This document shows, piece after piece, positions 13,152 through 24,680 of a stretch of 64,000 bases of DNA (the stretch's first letter is position 1; each line of letters begins with the position of its first letter). The stretch covers positions 31,465-95,464 of the forward strand of contig WFMF01000592.1 of NCBI GenBank assembly GCA_011033025.1. Reading direction: 5' to 3'. The translations under genes were made by a program, and so were the position numbers. Source of the DNA: Beroe forskalii. Taxonomy: Eukaryota > Ctenophora > Nuda > Beroida > Beroidae. The notes beneath the pieces were generated by a model. That model did not search any database. It was not told where the DNA came from and worked only from the letters and a program-made list of their open reading frames with translations.

Positions 13152-13506
13152 TATTACCCTGAGAAGAGGAAATCACGTGCTCTACATTAAAATAATCAAG
13201 TTGAGATAACACCACATATATAATACTGCTACATGACCAGCTTGTGTTGTAACCTGTGTGTCGGAATTGGAAGTAAGCTGTAAGGACTGAACTTGTAAAC
13301 TACACGAGTATGCGTCATCATTTCACCGTAATAAGCAGTGGTTATGTCGTCATGTTCTAGTGCTTATTATATTCCTTCACAGTTACCTCTCGCACAAAAT
13401 AATTATATGAATTTGTGGTTTGCAAATTTAATTTTCTCTCTCAGTGTTTTTAATAATTATATTTTACGTATTTTGCTGACCTCAAAAATACGCCCTCGTG
13501 GTTTAC

Positions 13507-16500
13507 GGCAGGTTCCAGTTATTGGCATCGAATTACACTGTGGTTAAATTATATTTACCTCGCAGTAAATTAGTAAATTGATAAAAACAACCCCTTCGTG
13601 ATAACACACTCTCCAAGGTTTCTTCAACCCAATTTCTAGTAATATTGCTGTGTATTTGATTATATATTGGTTGTGGAAGAGAAAATGAGACTGTGCATTC
13701 TAATATTTCCTTCAAGTTCTGTTCAGATCCTTCAGAACAATTTTTACATCTTCTGCAGAAAAATCTATGGTCATGGAATCACATTAGTGAAACTACTTCG
13801 ACTATAATGTTTGCCTTTTGTAACATAGAGATATGGACGGATCAAATCACAGCACTTCTGCACTGTACCGTGATGAGTAGATAAAACACACATGGGCAAT
13901 GGGCATACCAGTACAATATCTCAGTCCTAGCAGTAAAGCCCGATATTCTAAATCATTGAATCTAAAGTCCATGCAAATAAAACCTTCCACAGAAAAGATT
14001 TAACGCAATTCTTATTCATGCAGTCCTAACTCTCGAATAGGTAAATTGCTCGTCGCAATTAAATGAACAAATGCCAATTTTTCCACGCAGCCGGCAGCCA
14101 TTTATTTGATGGCGATTTTGGGGGTTTGAGAGCTTGGATGAAATCTTTGAGTCACATTCTGAAGCACTGTGTTCTTATTGACCTACATACAAAAAGGCGT
14201 CTATCTTTGAATTGGCTGATCTATAATCCTGTGGAGTCAAACTTCTTGGCTTGATATAAAATATCATGGCTCTATCTGATGGCATTTTATTATACATTAT
14301 CAATCTTATTCTTTTATTCACGTGCTGATTGGCGATTCCAACAATGATATTTCCAGCGACCACACACTCCCCCTGCCCCACACACAAACGCTAAATCCCC
14401 ATCACATACTGAGGACAGACTGCTACGATATCTATTGTTTGCACCCTGAAAAGTTCATTTCATGTGGTAGTAGAATGGCTTCTTGGAAATTTATAGATCG
14501 CAGTAATGAATTGGAAGTTTGGAAGTCTTTTATTTAGGGGGGGGGGGCTATAGGTCAAATGGGCCCAATTTTCTGCAGCCTGAAGCAAAAATCCGACTCT
14601 TTTAGTTTCTTGGGAATGTAGTGATCGTACTTAAAACCTAAGAAATTTAAAGTGAATTTCACTTTGGAAAAAGGGGCTTTTTGAAAAACGTAGCCATTTT
14701 TGTGGTTTTTTGGGATGTCTTATGGGCTTAATGACCAAATTACATCCGATTCACTTCAAAACTGGTTGGCCACCTTGAGCCCTTTTAGTTCCAAAATAGT
14801 TCCAAGGCCATTTTCATCCGACTATGACAAACAATTGATTCACTAAAATGATCAGCTCCTCGATACAAATCGAATGGAATAGCAAGCTCAGCCCCATGCC
14901 CTTTGGTTCAAATTTCAATTTTTGTCTCTCATTTTGCCGTACATGATACATGGACAATTTTGGACCTTTGGATTCCAAACCACCGTCAAAATATTGGTTC
15001 ATTTCCTGGCCTCCCTGACCGACTCCTAACCCAAAATCGTGTGTTCCAAATTATCAATCATGAACCATCCCCCACCATTATAATTGAGTTTAGCTCGAAG
15101 GATTTTCATTATTTTAGGGAACTCTAGCGTGACGTGTAAAATGCTAGGTTTATTTTAGCTCGCATGAAACATCGTAATTTTAGTGTCCGGTGATTTCCCA
15201 TTCAATGTCACCTTAATATAATGCCGCGCTCTTAATTGAGTAATTGGTGTGCTGCTTGTTTGCTTGTAAATGAAGCGGAGCTGAATGGAGGTACTACATA
15301 CATAATTCCTATAAGTTTGTTAAACGGTCATTGATTCCATGTTGAAAATAAAACAAGCGCAATTTAGAACCGGGATTGTCGTCGCCCAACGGCAAACATG
15401 GATTTCACTTTTTAGAGACCAATAAATGTCACCAAAATATAATTCCAGTAGCCTCCCACAGTCCCACAACTCACAAGGTTCGCGGAATTCGTGTTTTTTG
15501 GCATGGACTTTTTGTTTTTGGGTTTGAAAGTTTGAACATCACATGATTCTAGATTTGATTCCAAATATTCAACTCAAACTCACGATCAAAACCCCACTTT
15601 TACGACAATTATTTGCCATCAAAGTGCCATTGTCATCTTTCGAAGTGTAGACTACTGACATGATACTTTATTTATCGTATCAAACAGTTGACGCATTCCA
15701 TGTAGAATGTATAATACAATACAAATAAATAGTTTACTGTGTGTCAATCCTTTTATTGACCGGGGACCTGGGTAGCTTTCACGGCTTTAAATTGTACAAC
15801 TAATGCACAGAAACGCTCAGTCAAATTAAAATATTATAGTTATATTTCAGAATTTGATTTTCTATTCCAAAATTCAACACACACTTGGAACTGGGGAATT
15901 TATTACCCGGAACGAATTGTAAACCGCTGGAATTAAACGGTTTAACAGCTGGGTTGGAACAATGCGTCAGTAATTCTGTTACTGAAGGAAATTCAGTCTA
16001 GAAACAATTTAGATGCTACAAAACCATTGCGACTAATGATTTTTGAACTTATATATTATGATTCTTGTCCTTTTGTGCACAGAGAAATTACAGCGTTTCT
16101 TATTTCAGCGATAAATTCATTAAGAAATTGCAAACGGTCTCATACTATTTAACATTCTACCTGGTCATTCTTCTATCAGGAATATAAGAAAGAGAAAAAT
16201 ATTTTATTTTTTGATTGTTATTTCATTTCATTTTGAAAATGAAAAAATGAAAGACAATGGAATTGAACAAGTGTTCGAAGGAAATTTCTTAGAATCGAGC
16301 TGCGAAAGTTACCATAATGCTTAGAATTTAGATTCTCACAAAACCTGCATGAATAGCAACCGTTAAAACGTAGATTCTATATATAACGATAATTTTAAAA
16401 ACTGATGAATCTCTTCAATGATAATGAGTCTTGTAAAAGTTTAAACTAGTCTTTTTGTATTGTTACTTATTTACTCTTATGCTACACTGCGTATATTATG

Positions 16501-17374
16501 TTTAAAACAGAGTTTACATACATAATAAACACCCAGTATATATATTATATATGTAGCACAATGTAAACTTGTTGACTATCCTGGAACGACATGAATTGCT
16601 CACTACAGATACGAACAGCAGCATTTCAATATAATATATGATAAGTTGTAGTGATGACGTCATTATCATAGCACAACATGGTGCGGTGATGATGTTTCAC
16701 CACCGGTTCTTGTAAGCGGGTGTAAACACTGCACAGCATGGAATGTTTCTAGCATGCAATCTACACAGTTTACTTTAACTAAATAATGTTTTGTACCTAC
16801 AGAGCCAGAACCGTGGTGTTATGAAAGACATATATAGATGTGTTCATTGTACTGAAACTAAATATATACATTTAATACATTTTATACATTACATTTTCTC
16901 AAAGTTTTCCCCTCAATGTGTTCTTCATATTCCTGATGCATCACATTTTCCCCAAAATATTACAACATTGTTGCAATCACTCTTCCAAACATCATGATAT
17001 TATATTTTCTCAGTATACAGTTTGTTTTTTCTCAGTATACATATTCATATGTAATCTATGAGTCAGTTCATTAAGTTTTAAAGTTTCAAGCTCACAGCTG
17101 CTTCATGTACTGTGTTACTATCTAGGCACAAAACCATCCTGCTTCATGATATTGACGTCATCGAATTTCTTCGAATTTACCAAATATGATTATTTTCACT
17201 TTTCATACATGGTGCAAAATTTTAACGGTATGAAAATGATAAAGTTACATGTAATGAAACCAGTCAAAGAGCAAGCATTTGATGAACTTTTCAACTGTTA
17301 TGGAGCAGAATGATATGGTATCATAGCGACCTTTTGTAGCATTCTGTAGTGACCGACTGAAGTCCACACTGACT
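13507..17374. other. 3.9 kb without a recognisable gene
   Basis: AT-rich unique DNA. Open frames (13338-13884, 14063-14537, 14814-15127, 16791-16997) are short, overlap on both strands and show no known motif. A run of ten G lies at about 14538-14547. I see no splice-bounded coding exon, tRNA or mobile-element ends. Confidence 0.5.
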
Positions 17375-17510
17375 GCAGTTTACTCTGACATAAGTTTACT
17401 CTGACATCATTATACTCTGACACCAGTTTTATCTGCCATCAATTCACTTTGACACCAGTTTACTCTGGCGTCATTTCACCTTGACACCAATTTAGTCTGA
17501 CATTATAACA
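17375..17510 (+). repeat. 17-bp tandem repeat before the LINE ORF1
   Basis: About eight degenerate units of roughly 17 bp built on agtttactctgacatca. Later units drift (ccagttttatctgccat, ttcactttgacacca, ttcaccttgacacca). The array lies just upstream of the ORF1 open frame of the retrotransposon and could belong to its 5' untranslated region, as LINE 5' ends are often built of tandem units. That assignment is inference. Confidence 0.7.
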
Positions 17511-17644
17511 ATTAACATCACGGCAATCCCGACCTACAAACATTCATCATACCCCTTGTAGCGTCCCAAAATAAGACAGAGGGACTCCTCAGCCAGGAAA
17601 GGGCGCCATCAGTCCAAGACCCTGGCGCATCAAATAATCCAGCT

Positions 17645-20600
17645 GTGGAACACCCCAGCCAAGATCAAGTAGCTGTCTCCGATTCTCCACCAAAACCAGA
17701 TGAAGCACACTCCAGCCAAGACCAAGTGACTGTCACTTCACAAAGCCCTGTCAAAGAGCCCTCCAGCGAAGAAAAAGTGACTGTCACATCACAAAGCCCT
17801 GTCAAAGAGCCCTCCAATCAAGACCAAGTGACTGTCACATCACAAAGCCCAGTCAAGCAACACTCCAGCCAAGACCAAGTGACTGTCACTCCACAAAGCC
17901 CAGTCGAAGAGCCCTCCAGCGAAGAAAAAGTGACTGTCACATCACAAAGCCCTGTCAAAGAACACTCCAGCGAAGACCAAGTGACTGTCACTTCACAAAG
18001 CCCAGTCAAGCAACACTCCAGCCAAATCCAAGTGACTGTCACATCACAAAGCCCAGTCGAAGAGCCCTCCAGCGAAGAAAAAGTGACTGTCACATCACAA
18101 AGCCCTGTCAAAGAACACTCCAGCGAAGACCAAGTGACTGTCACTTCACAAAGCCCAGTCAAAGAACACTCCAGCCAAATCCAAGTGACTGTCACATCTC
18201 AAAGCCCAGTCGAAGAGCCCTCCAGCGAAGAAAAAGTGACTGTCACATCACAAAGCCCTGTCAAAGAGCCCTCCAATCAAGACCAAGTGACTGTCACTCC
18301 ACAAAGCCCAGTCAAGCAACACTCCAGCCAAGACCAAGTGACTGTCACATCACAAAGCCCTGTCAAAGAGCCCTCCAAGTCAAGACCAAGTGACTGTCAC
18401 ATCACCAAGACCAGCCGAAGAACTCTCCAGCCAAATCCAAGTGACTGTCACTCCACAAAGCCCAGTCGAAGAGCCCTCCAGTGAGGACAAAGTGTCTGGC
18501 ACACCTCAAAGCCCAGTCAAAGAGCCTTCCAACCAAAGCAATGTGACTGTCACATCAACAAGACCAGCCGAAGAACACCCCAGTCAAAACAAAGTGACTG
18601 TCATATCACAAAGCCCAGTCAACGAGCACGCCAGCAAAGGTCTAGAATACTCAGCAGCAGGATATCCAAACCCAAAGGAGTCCTCACCAGCAAAGTTCCC
18701 GATCAAAAAACTTCAATTCATTCAAGAATCTCATTATCAGGATATCATTGAAAAACTAACTGCAAAAGTTGCTATCACTTGGGTAAAAGCGTGCACTCTG
18801 ACTCCAGCAGCAACATGTGCTGGCAACAAAAAGTTACTTCAGAAGGAAATCAACTCAACTCTGAATGGCGAAAAACCCTTACAAGTGGCATTCGTCAACA
18901 AACTCGTCCAGAAGCTCAGTGATACAGCAGTAACCACAGAACTCAATAGGCTTAGGCTACAAGCCAAAGGAAATGCCAAAGCACGGAAGACCCAACTCTT
19001 AACCCACCTCCTCAAGCACTTTACAGGGGTGAGTGACCGTCATAACACCTTGAAATCCCTGACAATTACTGGAGCTGAAACTAAGATAGCAATAGAGAAC
19101 GATTCAAAACCCATCCCGCAAAGCCTCCCTAATGCTTCGAACAATGACACAGATAGTCCAGCAGTTACCATTTCTCAATGTGAAAATACAAGCAGTGAAA
19201 AGACCACAACTTGCATGGATAATACACCGAAAAATGTCAAAAAAGGTATAGCATCTGCCAAAGCCAAAGTTTCTCAAGAACTGAAAGCGGAACCTCCTAT
19301 CAAGTGGGAAGACATTGAGGTCCCCCTAAAAACTCTTGAATCAAAGGTCCTTGATCTGAACGAGAATGTTGCCAAACATGAGCTAGTGTTGCTAAACCTT
19401 ACTGACTCCAAAGATAATGCACCTCTCCAAGCACCAACATGTGGATTGACGAAGATAGAATCATCTGAAATGCAGGACCAGATATCAAGGCTAGAGAAGC
19501 AATACTCAGCATTGTCTAAACACGTCAGCCTCCTACAACAAACTGCAGCTAAAGTCCCTGGACTTGAAGGCAACATTTCATCACTCCAAAAAAAGCTGGA
19601 TGATTCTTTAGCGCTGCAAAAGATGTGGGAAATGAAACATAATGACAACGAAAAGATTATAAAAAAGCTTAAGTCTGACCTTGAAGACCATAAGAATGAC
19701 CACCACAGGTCAAAGAAAAAAGAAATTTGGCAACCATATAACCCTGTCTCAGCAAAAAAGGTCTCTCAAGGAATAATGACGGAAGCTCAAGTACAAAAGT
19801 CAGTCATGACACAAACAAACTTCCCTCCTTCAGATACCCATCTACCTAAAAAACAACATCTTCCTAAAAAATCCAACAGCACTGTACCCGAGGCTCAAGA
19901 CCATCAGGACATAGATAGACAACCCTTGATCCAAAATGAAAGATTATTCAGTGATGTGGTAAACGAGTCACCACCACAATATGGTAATGACCCACCCCAA
20001 CCCCAAAACCAACCTGATAAAATTGCTGACTCCCGGGATGAAATTAAAAGATGTCTCATGATAAATGATAAATTCCACGCAAACTTCGTACCTGAGAAAT
20101 TCTCGAGAAGGTACAAAATTGAGCAAATGAGGATTGATAAGCTCTCAGAATTAACCAGTAGACCAAGTAGAATAATTGAGAAAATCAGGTGTGATCGTTA
20201 TGACGTCCTCTTCATCCACATAGGATATCATGATTTATGGTCAGGAGGAAAAGTAGAAGACCTAATAGATAATTTCCAAAGCTTCATACATTCCATCATT
20301 GATCAAACCTCGGTAAAGATCTGTATATCACTTGTTATACCTGTGGATAAGCGCTACCCCAAATTTAACAAAAATACAGAGTCTTTCAATGGGATGTTGT
20401 CAAGTTTCATATCTGATATTCGGCAAGATAGGCAACTCAGAGACAGGATATTCACCGAAAACAACAACCGATTCCAATCGCATATCCACAGAGCAGTGGG
20501 ACCACATGGTGTTATCATGCAACTCGGTGAAAGAGGGGAGAAACTGCTGTGGATGGACTTGAGAAGAGCTCTCGACAGGACTATTGGAGATGACAATAAA

Positions 20601-20672
20601 ACTGCAAATACTGGACGCAAAACATATCGTCGATACGCCCAAAGTACAAGCCAAAATAATGATGGCAAGTAA
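17645..20672 (+). CDS. LINE ORF1: repeat array, coiled coil, SGNH-like domain (one frameshift)
   Basis: The frame open at 17645 (no ATG there; it is open further upstream, so the start is uncertain) covers the repeat region. It loses frame near 18375, in a unit where ccaagtcaagacc replaces the usual spacing, and continues in the frame of 18390-20672. Domains: about 18 repeats of 17 residues (core VTVTSQSPVKEPSS); a Ser/Thr/Lys-rich middle; a long coiled coil (about 19300-19700); and a C-terminal fold with RYDVLFIHIGYHDLW, an SGNH block III variant (HIGYHD for the usual G.ND), and a late GPHG. The nucleophile block is degenerate (MINDKFHAN), so activity is doubtful. In LINEs of this type ORF1p binds RNA and sits in the RNP. 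It overlaps or abuts ORF2. Confidence 0.8.
17700..18650 (+). repeat. 51-bp coding minisatellite in LINE ORF1
   Basis: Thirteen near-perfect 51-bp units (17 codons) up to the frameshift at about 18375, then about five more diverged ones. Units differ at the linker (KEPSSEEK, KEHSSEDQ, KQHSSQIQ, EEPSSEEK, KEPSNQDQ). A three-unit block (HSSEDQ, HSSQIQ, EPSSEEK) recurs, giving a 153-bp higher-order period. The length stays a multiple of three, so expansions kept the frame except at the one lesion. The minus-strand frame 17818-18195 is a shadow. Confidence 0.9.
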
Positions 20673-20751
20673 AGATATGCTCTCGATTACTACCGGTATC
20701 ATGCAGGACCTGACCTCATCTGCATCTGCATGCATCACTAAACTGTCGAGG

Positions 20752-21231
20752 ATGAAAATCCTCACTTGGAACATTCATGATGGATCCGAAAAAAATAAGG
20801 GACCTAAGACAGAGGATCCAGATTTCATGAAAACTTTTGATGGCTGTGTTATTTTCTGCCTCCAAGAAACTAAAGGAGTGATAACAATACCAGACTTTGA
20901 ATGTAAGAACAAACTGCGGAAGGGCTCCCGTTCAGGAGGACTATGCATTGGCATTCACCGATCTTTGGCCAAAGATTTCAAAGAACTTGAAACTGATTGC
21001 GATGACATATCGGCAGTCAGAGTGAAGTTAAAAGGGGTAAATGATTCTGGAGACTCTGAACTTCTGACGATTATTAATGTCTACGACTCTCAGGAAGAAT
21101 CATCATATAAGAAGAATCGCAGAGAGCAATTAAGTACCCTTGACAGCTTACTAGACTTTGTTGCAAACAACGAACTTGGTAAAATCTTACTGGTTGGTGA
21201 TTTCAATGCAAGAACTAATTCTGTTTATATG
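20752..21231 (+). pseudogene. LINE ORF2, N-terminal part: AP endonuclease (interrupted)
   Basis: I take the ATG at 20752 (MKILTWNIHDG) as start, because the family begins with the TWNI block; the frame itself is open from 20584 and overlaps ORF1's end. Endonuclease motifs in order: TWNI (metal/phosphate Asn), CLQETKG (catalytic Glu), the SGGLCIGI strand, VKLKGV, and GDFNARTNSV (Asp/Asn pair). The remaining motifs, a DYSCAS block and SDHKP, are found in the same frame after the insert (26815-26905). The frame stops shortly after 21231 only because foreign DNA begins. The enzyme nicks target DNA for target-primed reverse transcription. Confidence 0.9.
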
Positions 21232-21404
21232 AGGAAGAATTATAAGTAGTGAGATATTATTGAAAAAAGAAGTTTCAGGTGGGTTCAGTGGTTCGGGTGT
21301 TTTCAGGTGGTTTGGTGGTTTCGGGTTGGTTTGGGTGGTTTCGAGGCTAAATTCGGTGGGTTCGGGTGGCTTCGAATGTTCCTACTTCTAGAATCGACAG
21401 TAAC

Positions 21405-21560
21405 TATAATGATTAGGAAAAGTGCCGATGCGGCAGTTTCAACCGTCGCGTTCTTTCTCATATAGTCATATCATGGGTTATACTTAAAACTTTAAAACCA
21501 CCGCAGACCATCACAACCAAATCCTTTTTGGTTTTTGGAAACAATATCCCCTTTTTCTGT
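21405..21560 (+). repeat. Half copy of the foldback repeat found at 34055-34332
   Basis: Matches the right arm of the 34055-34332 foldback: gcggcagttt...accgtcgcg, tcatatcatgggtt, aaaccaccgcagaccatc, and acaaccaaatcctttttgg. Only one arm is present here, so it cannot fold on itself. Confidence 0.75.
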
Positions 21561-21736
21561 GCTCAGATATAAAACTGAAATTAGGTGCCATATCGCGCGT
21601 ACGAAATTAGGACTATGAAGTCGAACGACAACATATCCAAAGATGAAGTTCTGGGATGAAATGTTCTGAGATGAAACGTCGCACACCCGAAATGCTAGGC
21701 TAGCGGTTCCTTCTGATTTGTATTGGTAACGCCCAC

Positions 21737-22219
21737 CTGTTTGGTCGGCTAGGATAGAGGAGCTGGTGTTGTTGAGAGAAGAGGGCAGAACATGGACTGT
21801 CCTGAAGGAGAACTGGGGTCCCATCCAGAGGCATCGGTGAGGGGCTTCGTAGGTCTGAATCTCCACAGAGCTGACCCAGCTGTTTTCTGATTTCTCCTCC
21901 ACCACCACCTCCGCTTCTGCGGTAATTTCTGTAATAAGGATTCATCCGTGTAAATACCAAGCACTGAGCACAAACACACAATTCTCTCAATCTGATCACT
22001 GACCAGTTTCGTCTGACAGGAGTTGGATGTCCCTGAAAAGGGGGACTGGTTCGCTGGTTTTATTCCTGGCTAGCGCCCACTGAATGGTGGGCGTCACACA
22101 CAGCTGGATGGGGGCGTCGTTAGCAGGCGCCCCGCCCCCGCTGCTGAGCGGGGAGCACTCCATCCTGTACTCCACCAGGATGCCGTCAGGGCTCATCACT
22201 TGCAGGCTCTCCCGTCTTA
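21737..22219 (-). CDS. Two spliced exons of an unidentified host gene (partial)
   Basis: Read on the minus strand. Exon 1 spans 22219-22004: acceptor cctcag just above 22219, coding RRESLQVMSPDGILVEYRME onward to LLSDET, donor G|gtcagt. A 75-nt intron ends in cttattacag, then exon 2 spans 21928-21737: EITAEAEVVVEEKSENSWVS to SSSILADQT, donor cag|gtgggc. The split codon is phase-consistent (G + AA), and the joined frame has no stop. Codon use is GC-rich, unlike nearby AT-rich DNA. I do not recognise the protein. Its 5' neighbour would lie beyond the pyrimidine-rich intron at 22223-23880. It may be a captured fragment, as it sits inside the LINE insert. Confidence 0.6.
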
Positions 22220-22222
22220 CTG

Positions 22223-23880
22223 AGGTGGGAGGGCGGAGAGGGGTGGGAGGAGGGGGGAGGGAGGGGGGTGGGGGGAGGGGCGGAGGGGAGAGGGGCGGGG
22301 AGGGAGGGGTGGGAGGGGCGGGGAGGGAGGAGGGGGCGGGGAGGGAGAGGGAGGGGAGGGGCGGGGAGGGGGGAGGGGGCGGGGGAGGGGGAGGGGCGGG
22401 GAGGGAGAGGGGGAGAGGGGCGGGGAGGGGAGAGGAGGGGCGGGGAGGAGGGGGGGCAGGGAGGGGGTGGGAGAGGGGGGGGAGGGGAGGGAGGGGGTGA
22501 GGGGGGGGGGAGGGAGGGGGCGGGGAGGGGAGGGGGGGGGGGGGGGGGGGGGTGAGAGGGGGGGAGGGCGGAGGGGGGGAGGGAGGAGAGGGGCGGGGAG
22601 GGAGAGGGAGGGGGGGAGGGGGAGGGGCGGGGGAGAGGGGAGGGGAGGGAGGGAGGGGAGGGGGTGGGGAGAAGAGAGGGGAGGCGGGAGGGAGAGGGAG
22701 GTGGGGAGGAGAGGGGCGGGAGAGGGTGGTGAGGGCTGTGAGAGGGGTGAGGAGGGCGGAGAGGGGGCGGGGAGGGAGGGGCGGGGAGGGGGCGGGAGGC
22801 CGTGAGAGGGGGTAGGAGGGGCGTAAGAGGGGCGGGGAGGGGCGGGAGGGGCGGGGAGGAGAGAGGGGGTGGGGAGAGGAGAGGGAGGGGCGAGAGGGGT
22901 GGGGAGGGGAGGGAGGGGCGGGGAGAGAGAGAGGGAGGGGGCGGGAGAGGGGAGGGGAGGGAGAGGGAGGGGGTGGGGAGAGGAGAGGGAGGGGCGGAGG
23001 GGGTGAGGAGGGGAGAGGAGGGGTGGGGAGAGGAGAGGAGGCGAGAGGGGTGAGGAGGGCGTGAGGGGGGCGGGGGGGCGTGAGGGGTGGGAGGGGGGAG
23101 GGGCGGGAGGGGCGGAGAGGGGGCGGGGGCGGGGGCGGGGAGGGGAGGGGAGGAGGAGGGGGGGGAGGGAGGGGTGGGGAGGGCGAGAGGGGTGGGGAGG
23201 GGCGGAGAGGGGTGGGGAGGGGAGGAGGGGGGGAGGGGCGAAGAGGGGTGGGGAGGGCGGAGAGGGAGAGGGAGGGGCGGGAGGGAGCGGAGGGGCGGAG
23301 GGGGGGGGAGGGAGTGGGCGGAGGGAGAGGAGGGGGTGGGAGGGAGACGGAGTGGGGAGGGGCGGAGAGGGAGGAGGAGAGGAGGGGCGGGAGGAGAGGG
23401 CGGGGAGGGGCGGAGAGGGGGTGGGGAGATAGAGGAGGGGGCGGGGAGGAGAGAGGGCGGGAGGGGAGAGGGGGCGGGGAGGGGGAGGGGCGAGAGGGGG
23501 TGGGAGGGAGAGGCGGGAGAGGGGCGGGAGGGAGGAGGGGGCGGGAGGAGAGGGGGGGGAGGGGAGGGGAGGGGAGGGGGCGAGAGAGGAGGGGGCGGAG
23601 AGGGAGCGGGGAGGGCGGAGGGGAGGGAGGGGCGGGGAGGGGGCGGGGGGGGGAGGAGAGGGGGCGGGGGGGCGGGGAAGGAGGGGGGGGGGGGGGAGGA
23701 GGGGCGGGAGGGGAGAGGGGCGGGGAGGGGCGGAGAGGTGGGGAGGGGAGAGGGGCGGGGGGGAGAGGGGCGGGGAGGGCGGAGAGGGGCGTGAGGGGGC
23801 GGGAGGGCGTGAGGGGTGGGAGGGCGTGAGGGGGGGCGGGGGGGAGGGGGGGCGGGAGGGGAGAGGGGCGGGGGGAGAAA
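22223..23880 (+). repeat. 1.65-kb G-rich purine tract (C/T-rich intron of the minus-strand exons)
   Basis: Almost only G and A with scattered C and T, built of ggggagggg, ggggcgggg and ggagaggg words. It includes a run of about 22 G near 22530-22552. Dozens of G-runs of four or more give dense G-quadruplex potential on the plus strand. Read from the minus strand it is a polypyrimidine stretch that ends directly in the cctcag acceptor at 22220-22222. The long open frames on both strands here (for example 21996-23936 minus) result from composition and are not genes. Confidence 0.9.
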
Positions 23881-24494
23881 TGGGAGAAATGACGGAGTAC
23901 TTTAGTGTTTAGAAATAATGAAGGGGAATGTGACAAAGGATGGAAAAACGGGTGAGATGAAAGCCTTATAAGAAATACTTTTTATAGTCCTCGATTTAAC
24001 GATTTTGCCGTATTTTCTTCGCGACGATTTGAGGCCTCTTATATCAAGTGTCAGAAACAAATTGGTGTTCCAGTCATTCTCTAAGCCTTCGGACTGTAGT
24101 TTTAAGTTTTTTTATCATTCAAATAAATTGTGACTATTTCTGCCTGAAATTTATATCCATACTAACGTTACTATACGATGTAAGTAAGCACCCAACATTA
24201 TATAGTTGTCGGGTTTTTCGCTTAAAATCTAAACCTGATTGCTTCGAAGTTTTGGGAGATTTGAGTCTGGATTGTCCAAATATCGCTGATATGGGGAAAG
24301 ATACGCTGGACTGGGTAATGTTTGATGGTGTCTTGAGTGGGGACTGTTTGAGCTGGGAGAGAGGGGTTACCACATTCGGCGTAGGCAGGATGGGTATCGT
24401 GCTGTGTCGCTGATAACTTGGTACTGAGAAGGGCAGGTGATTTAGATTTTGCAGTACATCTCACAGATAATACTGCCCAATGAGATGGGTACCA
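23881..24494. other. Ordinary AT-rich sequence, no gene seen
   Basis: Composition returns to normal straight after the G-rich tract. The plus frame 24048-24413 and the minus frame 24134-24373 overlap and have no recognisable motif. Part may be intron of the minus-strand exon-like sequences on either side. Confidence 0.4.
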
Positions 24495-24680
24495 GTGGTC
24501 GACCGGGGGCGGGATCTCAGCCGGGGCCGGGGCCGGGATCTCAGCCGGGGCCGGGACCGGGGGCGGGATCTCAGCCGGGGCCGGGGATGGCGATTCAGGC
24601 CGGGGCCGGGGAAGAATTGAGAAATTTGACCCGGGCCGGGGCCGGGGAAGCATCAATTTAGCCGGGGCCGGGGAATGCTG
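24495..24680 (+). repeat. GGCCGGG short tandem repeat
   Basis: Irregular repeats of ggccggggccggg and gggatctcagccgggg, roughly 10 units. Very GC-rich, with G-runs of four that could form quadruplexes. The open frames through it (24449-24661 plus; 24222-24656 minus, Pro/Ala-rich) are compositional. Confidence 0.8.

Larger units (their letters stand above)
9652..13506. repeat. Segmental duplication, copy 2 (direct)
   Basis: Collinear with 1-7889, with mostly scattered substitutions and short indels. It lacks four blocks found in copy 1 and has one of its own (12355-13151). The match ends at ccctcgtggtttac (13506), where copy 1 also departs (7889). It preserves the pre-insertion state for the 8-bp-target-duplication element at 10362-10369. 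No protein-coding gene is recognised outside the transposon remnant. Confidence 0.85.

Noticed and set aside
14063-15127. Cluster of small frames suggesting a host gene
   Set aside because: Frames on both strands overlap, none has splice-site support, and no domain is recognisable.
17818-18195. 125-residue minus-strand frame across the ORF1 repeat
   Set aside because: It is a repeat-driven shadow of the coding strand.
17700-18650. CRISPR-like regularly spaced repeats
   Set aside because: The units are contiguous, coding and 51 bp long, without unique spacers, and this is a eukaryotic retrotransposon ORF.
21996-23936. A 646-residue Pro/Ser/Leu-rich open frame on the minus strand, plus several Gly/Arg/Glu-rich frames on the plus strand
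   Set aside because: They follow from a G/A-only tract that has almost no stop codons in any frame; only the last part of the minus frame (22219-22004) looks like a real exon.
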